NCBI GenBank assembly: GCA_944548615.1
Contig: OX155973.1
Location: forward strand, 3,366,215-3,430,214
Direction of reading: 5' to 3'
From: Micropterix aruncella
Lineage: Eukaryota; Arthropoda; Insecta; Lepidoptera; Micropterigidae
DNA: 64,000 nt
Of this stretch, positions 54,406 through 64,000 are shown piece after piece; position 1 is the first letter of the stretch, and every line of letters starts with the position of its first letter. The notes under the pieces were generated by a model. It did not search any database, was not told the DNA's origin, and saw nothing but the letters and a program-made list of their open reading frames with translations. The translations under genes were made by a program, and so were the position numbers.

Positions 54406-56156
54406 TTTACGTTGTTTTTCACATTTTCACGATTTGAAAATTTTTCGTTTTGACGTTTGCGTCGAAAATGTTTTGCTGCTGACGGACAGTGATGTGTTTT
54501 AGTTGGAGAGTTGCCGTGGTGCCATAATCAGACCCACGATTGACGTGATTTACTCATTCCGTTATGTAATGAGACCTAACAGAGCAGCGACACGATTTGT
54601 CGCAGCCGGTCTGTGAAATATATTCAAAAAAATAATGACTGAAAAAAATATGTTGGAGAGTTTGCCGTAGTGCTGTAATCACAGAATTATTAGGGAACTA
54701 GTGCGTAATCAGTCTCATGATATGCCTCCTCTACACATCGACGGATGCATCCGCAGATGGATCAGCAAACGTATCCGCGGACACATTCGCGACCCGTCCA
54801 CAGTCACGTCCTTGAGTCATTTAGCCTGAGTTCGACCTCTAAAGACGCAGCTCGTGCCGTAAGAAATGGACGTTGAGACAGTAGCGGCCGCTGCTATTTA
54901 TTTATTTAACACTTATAACTACTACTTGAGTGTGCACCGCAGCCGAAATGTCGAGAAAGAATAGGAGAAAAATAAGGTGGTGGAGGCTGGCTATACATAG
55001 AAATAGAACAAAGATTAGTGAAAATAAATTCGGAGTGGTTAAGTATGATAATGTTAGTAGTTGGATGGTTAGTATGCAGGTAGGGAATACATATTTTGAC
55101 GTTATTAACTTATTTATTAATTTATGACATATATTTATTTTTGTTTAGGAAGAGCATCAAAAACCAGCTTGCAGTACTTTACTACTAATTTTAAAATTGT
55201 GTTCGAATGTCCTGCAGCGATTTTGAATACCTTCTATAAAAAAGTCCCCTACGGTTTACTTTTACTTTCCCTTCAGCTTTGCGCAGCTTCCCTTCAGGAT
55301 GCTTCAGTATTGCGCGAAAAGTAAATGTAAAGTAGGTATTACATTTACTTTCCGCGCAATACTGAAGCATCGGCAGATGTGTGGACAGACGCCTTGCGTT
55401 CGCCCTGTCATGCTTTGATCCGTGTCGCAAAAAACCGACACCAAACGGATAAGGGGCAGACGCGTCGGCGGACATTATTTGACTATGCAAGTCTCTGCGG
55501 TCGATCATCCGATAATTTCCGGAGTTCTATACACAGAATTTAAATCCGGACAACTATTTTTCCGTAGTTCGCCCGCTGTCATGTGATTCTATATTTCACA
55601 GATTTTCCGAAAATAAAACGCACGGAATTTTATAGCAGTGTGCGGTTAGCCTTAGACTTTAAGCTGCCAAAAACGATACATTCTCCAATTGGTGTACGCA
55701 TGCGGTAACGGAGCATTGTATATGTATTCAGTATAGTTTTGTTAGTGCATGCTGTTGCTGTCTCGTTTTAGTATTTGCCCTCGCCTCGTCTAGACTCTAG
55801 GTTATCCTCTGACAATGTGTTTAAAAGTATCGTTCGACTATATTCGGCTATTCACTGCCGTAGAATTAGCCTATTTAATCTTTGCCTAGATAGAGCATTG
55901 ACTATATTTTGGTTTTATTCTATGATCTATGGCACTGTTCGGCTAATCGAAGGATGGATTTTTTAATATAAAAAAAATGTGGTTTACGAATAGGTAAGTA
56001 AATAAGATTACATAAATATTTTGATGTAATCAACATAATTATCAAATTATAATTGCTCTAATAGAGAAATGGTTATCGTTCACTTATTGTTATCTTATCG
56101 CCTTATTAAGATATTTTTCGTCGGTTCTTTCAGTTTAGCAAAACAATTCCTATAAA
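54406..56156. other. divergent intergenic region of Hen1 and kynurenine aminotransferase
   Basis: 1751 bases between two start codons on opposite strands; promoters of both genes are expected here but no element can be assigned. A near-perfect hairpin lies at 55298-55371. A cluster of GC-richer repeats (GCATCCGCAGATGG..., ATCCGCGGACACATTCGC) is at 54738-54810. Confidence 0.6.
55298..55371. repeat. 33-base-arm hairpin
   Basis: GATGCTTCAGTATTGCGCG at 55298 pairs with its complement ending at 55371. The 33-base arms differ at one position and enclose an 8-base loop (AGTAGGTA). It could be a small foldback element or a small-RNA precursor; the sequence alone does not decide. Confidence 0.8.
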
Positions 56157-56212
56157 ATGGACATGAGCAAATTCGCTGTTCCCAGCCGCTACAGTACACA
56201 AACGAGCGTTTG
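56157..56212 (+). CDS. Kyat: Kyat exon 1
   Basis: 56 bases from ATG, reading [18 protein letters not shown], donor GTAAGC, ends in phase 2. The ATG at 56157 follows CTATAAA. Confidence 0.8.
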
Positions 56213-59200
56213 GTAAGCATAATAAAAACATTCCAAAATATTTTATTAAAATAATTTATTTTTCTTTCTTAGGGAGGAATATCTCGAAATGAAAATTAAA
56301 TACAAACCGAAGGCGGATCTCGGCCAAGGATATCCTAATTTCAGAGCACCTAAACATGTTTTACAAGCTTTATCAGACGTGGCCACAGGAGAAAGCGCTG
56401 AGCTCCATCAATATACTCGGGCGAGAGGACACCCTCGTCTCGTCAAAGCAATATCAACACTTTATTCACCGTTAATTGGAAGACAACTGGATCCGTGTAA
56501 CGAAATCATCGTTGCTGGAGGGGCTTATAAAGTGTTGCACTGCGCAATAACCGGTATTTACTAATTTTCAGCGTATTTTATTAGTGAAAATGGCGTCGTT
56601 CCCGCCTGTCAGATTTGAATTTCGAGTTGACAGCCGCTCATCTGAATAGAGATGAATTTAGATCTGTTTAGATCTGTTAGAAACACTTGCCGTATAAAAC
56701 ACTTGCCGTATATTCGGTTGTGTCACGACCTTCTCAGCAAGTAGCCACGGACTGATTTTATTTGAATATTAACTTCATAAATAAAATATATGGGCGCCCT
56801 TTCTCAACCGGAGACGAACTCGGTTGGGTTCCGTTGGATAAGGGCTGGGTTGGACCAAGCACCTGTCTAAACGTAGTAGTAAAATGTACCAACAGAGGGC
56901 CTCGCCGGAAATTTAGAGCGTACTGTCATTCCGCATGGTGCATTATACATAAGGATTTTGTGTGTGAAAATAAATTAATGTTTTCGATAGCAAGTGTGTA
57001 TGTTTCAACGCGTCCGCAGCGACATCTGGTGCCGAAACCCGGGAAAAAGTGAAAAGGACAGGACTAGGAAGATCGTGAGTAAAGTGAATGAAAAATAAAG
57101 TGAATTTGTGCTGTGTCGGAAAGTCGAAGTTTCGCGGAGTGTCTGGGACTTGTAAAAATTTCGTAAAAGTGATTTGGGACTTTGAAAAATTTCGTAAAAA
57201 ACGACTTAGAATTTTTTTGTAAAAAAAAAAAAACTTAGAAAATTTTTGAAAAAAATAAAGAGAAAGAAAGTTTTTGCAAAAAATGAACCTATAAAAAATT
57301 TTGAAAAAAAGTCTTACAAAAATTTTTGAAGAAAAAAGACTTGGAATTTTTTGGCGAAAAAAAGACTTATAAAAATTTTTACGAAAAGAGGACTTTTCGG
57401 AATTTTTGACGGAAACATAATCTTCGCATGCGGTAGTTTGGAATCATCGTACGGTAGATTGGAACTTTAAGGGTGTTGTTTTGACTAACATAACTTTAAG
57501 AATGAAGGCGAATATATTAAATCAAGAAGACTTATATGAAAGGGTAAAGAAGGCGTTTACAACCTATAAAAAGTCGCCGAAGGACAGAATTACTATAGCT
57601 TATATTGAGTCGCGTTCAGAGGTTTTAGACAACTGGAGGAATGACTTCGAAAAAACTCATCGTGAACTAGTCAGCAGCGTTGATAAGGGGAAAAGAGCAG
57701 AAATATCGTATTTTTCGGAAGACCTATGCAGTGTGTTTGATGATACGTATATTGAATACAAGACTCGTATGAAGGAGGATTTGCGACAGTTATCAACCAC
57801 GGTCAAGTCGAGTTCGTGCGCTTCGACTACTAGTGCCGACGTGAAGCTACCGCAGATACAACTACCCAGATTTGCAGGCAGTTACGAAGAGTGGCAATCT
57901 TTCCATGACATGTTCTTGACACTCATACACGGAAATACATCACTGAGTGGAGTTCAGAAGTTGCACTACTTAAAGGGTAGTTTATATGGCGAAGCCGAAA
58001 AATTACTGAAGAACCTTTCAACAACGGACACTAATTACGAGGAGGCCTGGCATCAACTGACGCGACGCTATACGAACAAGAGATTCAACTGTAATGAAGT
58101 GATGAAGCGGTTATTTGGTCAAAAACTTTTGGTTGCAGAATCGGCCACAGGTATAAAACAATTACTTGATACTACCTTGGCTTGTCTAAAATCGTTGCAG
58201 AACTTGAAGATAGATACCAGTTCATGGGACGCAATTATTAACCACCTAGTTCTTATGAAGATAGATTCAGAATCGAGAAAACTGTGGGAGCTGCAAATAA
58301 GTCAAGCTGAATCGGAGGAGTTACCCACCTGGAAGCAATTGACCACGTTTCTTGAGACACGCTTTCGAACATTAGAGATGTTAGACGGAGATAAGACAGT
58401 GCAAAGGGCATCCCATAGTCATTATAACGTGAAACAAATTCCAAACAAAAGAGTATTTCATTCTACCGTTGACGAGAAACCTACATCAAAAAACAATGAG
58501 AAAGTCTGCGTGATGTGTGTTGGATCACATGCTATTCATCAGTGCAAGCAGTTCGAGAAGCAATCCCCAGAAGAGAGAACCGAGTTTGTAAAATCGAAGG
58601 GATTGTGTTTCAATTGTTTATCATCGAATCATTCAGTGAGGTATTGTCGGCAACCAATGTGTTGTCGTAAATGTGGCAGAAGACATAATATGATGCTTCA
58701 TTACGAGCGAGTTCAAAGTGAAAGTTCGATTTCGCAAGAGAATCCAAGTCGAGAGGGTGAGAGGTCAGCGGACCAAAATGTGCAATTTTATAATAAATCT
58801 GACAAACGAGTTGTAGCACATTTTGCCACTGAGCGTAACGAAGGTCGGGTGCTACTAGCGACGGCTTTAATTAGAGCAAGATCGAGTAATGGTAAGGCTT
58901 TGGTGGTTAGAGCATTAATCGATCAAGGATCTGAGGCTTCATTCATGACAGAGGAGATTACACAAGTTTTAGGTCTCAAAAAATCGTTTACCAATGGTGT
59001 AGTAATGGGAGTAGGAGAAGGGCAAACAATACCCAAGGGTATGGTTTCTGTGGAGTTAGAGTCACTGCACAACCCTAATTTTTCTATATTAGTCAGTGCT
59101 TTTGTTTTGAAGACAGTTACTTCATGTATTCCCTCGAGAAAGATAACGATGACAAATTGGCCGGGAATTGAGAGTTCAAGTTTAGCCGATCCGAAATATG

Positions 59201-62200
59201 GATCCCCGAATAAAATCGACATGATCTTAGGCGCTGACGTCTACGGAATTATTATGACTCAAGGCTTAATTAAACATCCGTCAATGAGTGGTCCGATTGC
59301 GCAAAACACGCAATTTGGATGGATTTTATCAGGAAGAGTAGAGCAGGATTCCTCCTTAAATAATCGCCGAGTGTGGAGTATGCATCTTCATCTGAAGGAA
59401 GATCTATTACTAAAACAATTTTGGGAGATTGAAAGAGAGCCAGATTTTATTGGAAAACCAATGACAAAAAATGAGTTGAGATGTGAAGAAATCTTTGAAA
59501 AGACCACAATAAGAGATACGAGTGGACGTTATATTGTAAGGCTGCCGTTTAAGAGCTCTAAGCCAGAATGCCTAGAAGGAAAATCAAAAGAGATAGCCAT
59601 GAGAATGTTTAATGGGTTAGAGAAAAAACTGAATAAAGATCCGAAGTTATATGAGGAGTACAAGAAGGTTATGGAGGACTACGTCAACCAAGATCATATG
59701 GAGTTAATAGAAGATCAAGATCAAATAAAAGAAGCTCAAGTCGTGTATCTTCCCCACCACGCTGTTGTCAGAGAAGACAAAGAGACAACAAAGTTGAGAG
59801 TCGTATACAACGCATCGTGTAAAGGTGTGAACAATGTTTCTTTGAACGACAATCTTCTTGTAGGTCCTAAACTGCAGCCAGAGTTAAGACATACGTTGAT
59901 GCGATGGAGGCGCCATAATTTTTGCATCATGGCAGATCTAAAGCAGATGTATCGTCAAGTTAAAGTAGATAGAAAAGACACCGACTTTCAAAGGATATTG
60001 TGGCGACCAAGCCCGAACGGGCCAGTACAACACTACCGTTTGAAGAGACTCACCTTCGGAACAGCCAGCGCGCCGTATCTAGAGGTGAAGTCATTACAGC
60101 AGCTAGCAAAAGATGAGGCCGAGAAGTATCCCGTTGCTTCAAAGATAACATTGACTGATTATTATATGGATGACCTACTTAGTGGATGTGAAGACGCGAG
60201 CGAAGCCATAGATATATACGAGCAAATGAGCAAATTAATGAAAGCCGGTGGTTTTGAGTTACAAAAATGGAGTTCAAACTGTAAACAATTACTGGATCAC
60301 ATCCGAGAAGAAAATCGAAACAAGGTTCAGACGGTTATATTTAAACAAAATGAGATGTTTAAAGTTCTTGGAATCCAGTGGAACAAAACTACCGACAATT
60401 TCGAATATGATCTTCATTTTCCCGAGAAAGCTGAAACAATGACCAAGAGAAAGGTGTTGTCTGAAATTGCGAGACTGTATGACCCTATCGGTTGGCTCGC
60501 TCCTGTCATTATAAGAGCAAAGATTTTCATGCAGCAACTTTGGAAATCTGGCCTGAGCTGGGATGACGATTTGCCTGAACAATTATTAAAGGAGTGGCAT
60601 AGTTTCCGGGAGGATCTTGCAAATGTCCAGTTTTTGGGTATACCTAGGTGGCTACAGACAAAACGTGACGATAAGGTAGAGCTCCATACTTTCGCGGATG
60701 CTTCACAAGTAGGATACGCTGCAGCAGTATACCTAAGATCAAGTGCAAGGAACTGAGATATAGTAGTGGATCTGGTTACGGCAAAAACCAAGGTAGCACC
60801 AGTTGAAAAAGAGATTTCTATTCCACGTATGGAATTATGCGCCGCGTTGCTTGCCACAAAACTAGTGTTCGAAGTAGCGCAAGTAACGGAAGTTGTGACT
60901 GTCAAGGAGAGAGATGAAGTTTTAAAATTGAGTGTGAAAGAAACGCAAAGGCTATATTTTGAAGAGGAGATAAGGCAATTAAGGTTGAGAGGGTGTGTGC
61001 CTCCAAAGAGTAAGCACCATACTCTAAATCCCCTTCTTGATGATAATGGGATTTTAAGGGTAGGTGGACGCATACAGGAAGCTGAAGTAGATTTCGACGT
61101 GAAGCACCCAATTATATTACCGAGTGAGAGTCATCTCACCAGATTAATTGTTTTGGATGCCCACATAAAATCACTTCATGGAGGTCCACAGTTAATGCTG
61201 AATATACTCAGATCAAAATTTTGGATAATTAGAGTGAGAGAGATGGCCAAAAGATGTTATAGAACCTGTGTAAAATGTGTGAGATATGCCAAGCAAAACA
61301 ACAATCCTTTGATGGGCCAATTACCTGAAATAAGACTGAAGCCAATAAGGCCATTCAAGATTACAGGAGTTGACTTTACGGGACATATAAATGTAAGATT
61401 TTGACCTTGAAGAGGCTCTAAATCATTTAAAGGTTACATTTGTGTATTTATATGTATGTTCTCTAAGGCAGTTCACCTGGAAGCTGTATCGGATTTGACA
61501 GCCCAAGGATTTATTGCTGCGTTCAGAAGATTTATGTCAAGGAGAGGCCATTGCCAAACTTTATATAGTGACAATGGCACTAATTTTGTAGGCGCGAGCA
61601 AGGAATTACGAGAAATGTTCGATCGGTCGAAGTCGCAAGTTCCGGAAGAGATCAGCAAGTTATTGTCAAATGATGGAACCACGTGGAGTTTCATCCCTCC
61701 GCATGCCCCTAACTTTGGTGGTCTGTGGGAGGCAGGGGTTCGCTCTACTAAGACTCATCTCAAAAGGGTGATAGGAGACTCTACTTTAACTTTTGAGGAG
61801 TTATCGACTGTGTTGACACAAATTGAAGCTTGTTTAAATTCGCGGCCTCTGTCATATTTAAGCGGCAGTCCTGACGATCCATTGCCTCTGACACCAGGAC
61901 ATTTCCTGATAGGAGAGCCACTAATTACTCTACCAGACGAAAATTATGAAAATCAAAATGTTACGAGCTTACAAAGGTGGAAGTTTAGTCAAAAAATTGT
62001 AAATGATTTTTGGAAAAAATGGTCGGATGAATATTTAGTGACTCTCAATCAAAGATATAAATGGGCATTAAAAAGAGCTGAACCTGAAATTAACGATGTT
62101 GTAAAACTTAGAGACCATAACTTGCCTCCAGCTAAATGGTTATTAGGAAAAATTGTAGAGAAACATGAAGGCAAGGATAATGTCACTAGAGTTTAAACGG

Positions 62201-64000
62201 TTAAGACAAAAAATGGATTATGCAAGCGTCCATTAAATAAATTGTGTTTACTGCCAATTTCGAATATTACTGAGAAAGATGTACCGTCGTGATATATATC
62301 ATTAAAATTTAAAGTTTATTTGTTAGTGACGGTCATCATGACCATATGTCATGGTGGGCGGTGTTTCGTTAATCACGCTTTTTTTTATTAACCGATTGAT
62401 GTAGTCTTAAGGTATAAGTTAGACTTTGGTAAAGAACGAAGTCCTTTGGTGGGCGGGATGTCTAAACGTAGTAGTAAAATGTACCAACAGAGGGCCTCGC
62501 CGGAAATTTAGAGCGTACTGTCATTCCGCATGGTGCATTATACATAAGGATTTTGTGTGTGAAAATAAATTAATGTTTTCGATAGCAAGTGTGTATTTTT
62601 CAACGCGTCCGCAGCGACACACCAACAAATGGCATTAATATATGAGATATTCTAACCAAAATTTCACAATGTGGTTTACTGCCTATTGTAGGCATGTGTG
62701 TACCAAACAAGGCATATGTGTACCAAATTTAAAGTCTTAAGTCTAAATTTTCGAGATTGAAATATGACTAGGTCGCTTCCTGCCGGACTGATTTCAACCA
62801 CAACCTTTTCAATTCTTGCCATGACCAAATGATGCCTTCAATATGTCAAACTTCAGCTCAATCAGATTAAGCGCTTGGGCGCTATTGTGAAGGAATACAT
62901 ACAGGCACACAGACAGACTTCAATCTGAAAATGGTCTTAACCCGTAGGAAGCCAGCTTTCGCGCGCAAAAACTGCGCCGCAACTTTTTGGTCGATTTCGT
63001 AAATAAATATGTACTAACAATATCGTTGAATTCCCTCTTTTTACCTAATAGCCTAACCTAATAATTTATCTTGTTAGTTATGTCTATTATATATTTATAT
63101 AGTATATATAGGGGCTAGCCAGAGAGCTACGCGCGGATCTGACAAACGACACAAAATGCCTATAGGCATTGTTGGCGTCCGACCGGTTAATCGTCTCCTG
63201 GGGACTCAAAATGGTTATTTCCGTTTTCATCTCGCAAAAACTTAGCGCGTTTGCAATACTTTTCCTCCTTGCCGGTTGGTGGATCAAGAAAGCAAAACAT
63301 GTGTTATTATCGTTTCAGCGCTTGTGAACTACGGCGACGAGATAATCATAATCGAACCATTTTTCGACTGCTATGAGCCAATGATCCGCGCAGCTGGTGG
63401 CACTCCTAAATTCATACCGCTAACAATAGACACCAACTAGAGTTTAAACGAAAACGAACTCAGGGCGTTATTCAACGTCAAAACCAAAGCTATAATTTTA
63501 AATACGCCCCATAACCCGACCGGCAAAGTCTTTACCGTCGAAGAATTAACTCGAATCGGAAATCTTTGCAAGGAATTCGATGTCGTTTGCATATCCGATG
63601 AAGTTTATGAATGGCTGGTATACGAACCGAAGAAGCATGTCAGAATTGCTACTCTACCTGGTATGTTTGATAGAACCATAACGATATGCTCTGCCGGGAA
63701 GACTTTCTCTATAACTGGATGGAAGACTGGCTGGGCCTACGGCCCAGCAAATTTGATAGAGAATATGCACGTCATATTCGAAAATTCTGTAGGATCAGTA
63801 CAAACACCGATACAGGAAGCTATAGCCCGATCGATCGAACACGAACTCACTATCTTCAACGAACCAGACTGCTATTTTAAATCTTTAGGGAGAGAAATGC
63901 AAGCCCAGCGCGATTTTCTAGCGCTATCTCTGCGAGAAATCGGCATGGAACCGGTTATTCCAGACGGTGGGTACTTCATGCTGGCGGACTGGACGAAACT
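56157..64000 (+). CDS. Kyat: kynurenine aminotransferase (KYAT-type), 5' part, with a TAG in exon 3
   Basis: Three exons join in frame: 56157-56212, 56273-56553 and 63319 to the window end. The enzyme uses PLP to move the amino group of kynurenine (and sulphur or aromatic amino acids) to a keto acid. Visible fold-I motifs: [56 protein letters not shown] with the Asp and Tyr that contact PLP, and [15 protein letters not shown] with the Schiff-base Lys. About 339 codons of some 420 are in the window. An in-frame TAG at 63438-63440 (residue 153) sits where relatives tend to have Trp before a LDPNEL-like segment (here SLNENEL). Everything else is intact, so this is a recent nonsense allele, a base error, or a decaying duplicate. 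Intron 2 (56554-63318) carries a 5.76-kb BEL element. Confidence 0.85.
56273..56553 (+). CDS. Kyat: Kyat exon 2
   Basis: 281 bases, acceptor TTTCTTTCTTAG, donor [26 protein letters not shown] through [13 protein letters not shown]. Ends in phase 1; joining to exon 3 makes [12 protein letters not shown]. Confidence 0.85.
56864..57024 (+). repeat. BEL element 2, 5' LTR
   Basis: 161 bases, TGTCTAAACGTAGTAG ... CGCGTCCGCAGCGACA. One difference from the 3' LTR (GTATGTTTC against GTATTTTTC). Confidence 0.93.
57027..57044 (+). other. primer-binding site of BEL element 2
   Basis: TGGTGCCGAAACCCGGGA two bases after the LTR; complementary to a tRNA CCA end. Different tRNA from BEL element 1. Confidence 0.75.
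57045..57501 (+). other. BEL element 2 leader
   Basis: Untranslated leader with tandem TTTTTGAAAAAAA / AAGACTTATAAAAA units. No frame. Confidence 0.7.
57502..62196 (+). pseudogene. BEL/Pao gag-pol of element 2, three stops and a pol deletion
   Basis: One frame throughout. Gag [20 protein letters not shown] (near residue 122 of the open frame), zinc knuckles [13 protein letters not shown] and [14 protein letters not shown], protease [15 protein letters not shown] (near 478), [22 protein letters not shown] (near 776) and YMDD in [10 protein letters not shown], RNase H start [18 protein letters not shown]. Stops: TGA at 60754, 61402 and 61408. After [20 protein letters not shown] the frame jumps directly to [15 protein letters not shown], so the rest of RNase H and the tether are missing in frame. 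Integrase: [41 protein letters not shown]. The first ATG is at 57502. Confidence 0.9.
62448..62458 (+). other. polypurine-like tract of BEL element 2
   Basis: GGTGGGCGGGA directly before the 3' LTR TGT. It is interrupted by pyrimidines, weaker than in element 1. Confidence 0.6.
62459..62619 (+). repeat. BEL element 2, 3' LTR
   Basis: 161 bases ending CGCGTCCGCAGCGACA. Its right flank CACC is the target duplication. Confidence 0.93.
62624..63318. other. remainder of Kyat intron 2
   Basis: A TTAA-type element end (TTAACCCGTAGGAAGCCAGC) at 62938 shares sequence with the inverted end at 11340-11398. No gene. Confidence 0.5.
63319..64000 (+). CDS. Kyat: Kyat exon 3 (continues beyond the window), in-frame TAG
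   Basis: Acceptor TTATCGTTTCAG before 63319. Open except for TAG at 63438. It contains the PLP-binding motifs and ends [18 protein letters not shown] at the window edge. Confidence 0.85.

Larger units (their letters stand above)
56864..62619 (+). mobile_element. BEL/Pao LTR retrotransposon 2, in Kyat intron 2
   Basis: 5756 bases with very short 161-base LTRs that differ at one base, a 4-base duplication CACC (56860-56863, 62620-62623), a primer-binding site and a purine-rich tract. Same orientation as the host gene. The polyprotein has three stops and an internal deletion. Confidence 0.93.

Noticed and set aside
62459..62638. Small open frame [20 protein letters not shown]
   Set aside because: Translation of the BEL element 2 LTR; identical in both LTRs.
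63385..63440. Short intron ending at CAACTAG that would remove the Kyat stop
   Set aside because: It would be only about 45 bases and would delete conserved residues after [13 protein letters not shown].

Overview
The window looks like nuclear DNA of an insect. It is AT-rich and intron-rich, and most of it is transposon-derived: BEL/Pao LTR elements, mariner, hAT, TTAA-flanked piggyBac-type MITEs and non-LTR elements with tRNA- or 5S-related sequence. The order cannot be fixed from the sequence.

Three cellular genes survive between the repeats; I rebuilt them from spliced exons. (1) Minus strand, 15430 to 6193: the last four exons of a protein I do not recognise (phases agree at every junction). 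Its introns hold a hAT remnant, TTAA MITEs and a retroposon. (2) Minus strand, 54405 to 29029: nine exons of Hen1, the small-RNA 3'-end 2'-O-methyltransferase of the piRNA/siRNA pathways, with all four metal-ligand residues present. The gene is stretched to 25 kb by transposons in its introns. (3) Plus strand, 56157 to beyond the window end: a kynurenine aminotransferase (KYAT-type, PLP-dependent). A 5.76-kb BEL/Pao element lies in its second intron and exon 3 carries an in-frame TAG. Genes 2 and 3 are divergent, 1.75 kb apart.

Layout. 1-6.1 kb: LINE, mariner, SINE and MITE debris. 6.2-15.4 kb: unknown gene and its intronic elements. 16.2-29 kb: a nest in which an old element with a restriction-like endonuclease (RLE) domain is split by a very young BEL/Pao element (16788-24298, 5-bp target duplication), next to another RLE copy split by a 5'-truncated LINE. 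29-54.4 kb: Hen1 with intronic insertions, including a complete 1.3-kb mariner, a solo BEL LTR and a LINE fragment with a 126-bp target duplication. 54.4-56.2 kb: divergent intergenic space with a 33-bp-arm hairpin. 56.2-64 kb: kynurenine aminotransferase and its intronic BEL element.

The most unusual material is: seven copies of a 0.5-0.75-kb retroposon, two of which carry an antisense piece of 5S rRNA at one end; seven copies of the RLE/zinc-knuckle element 3' part; and several TTAA-flanked MITE families of different sequence that share an internal core.
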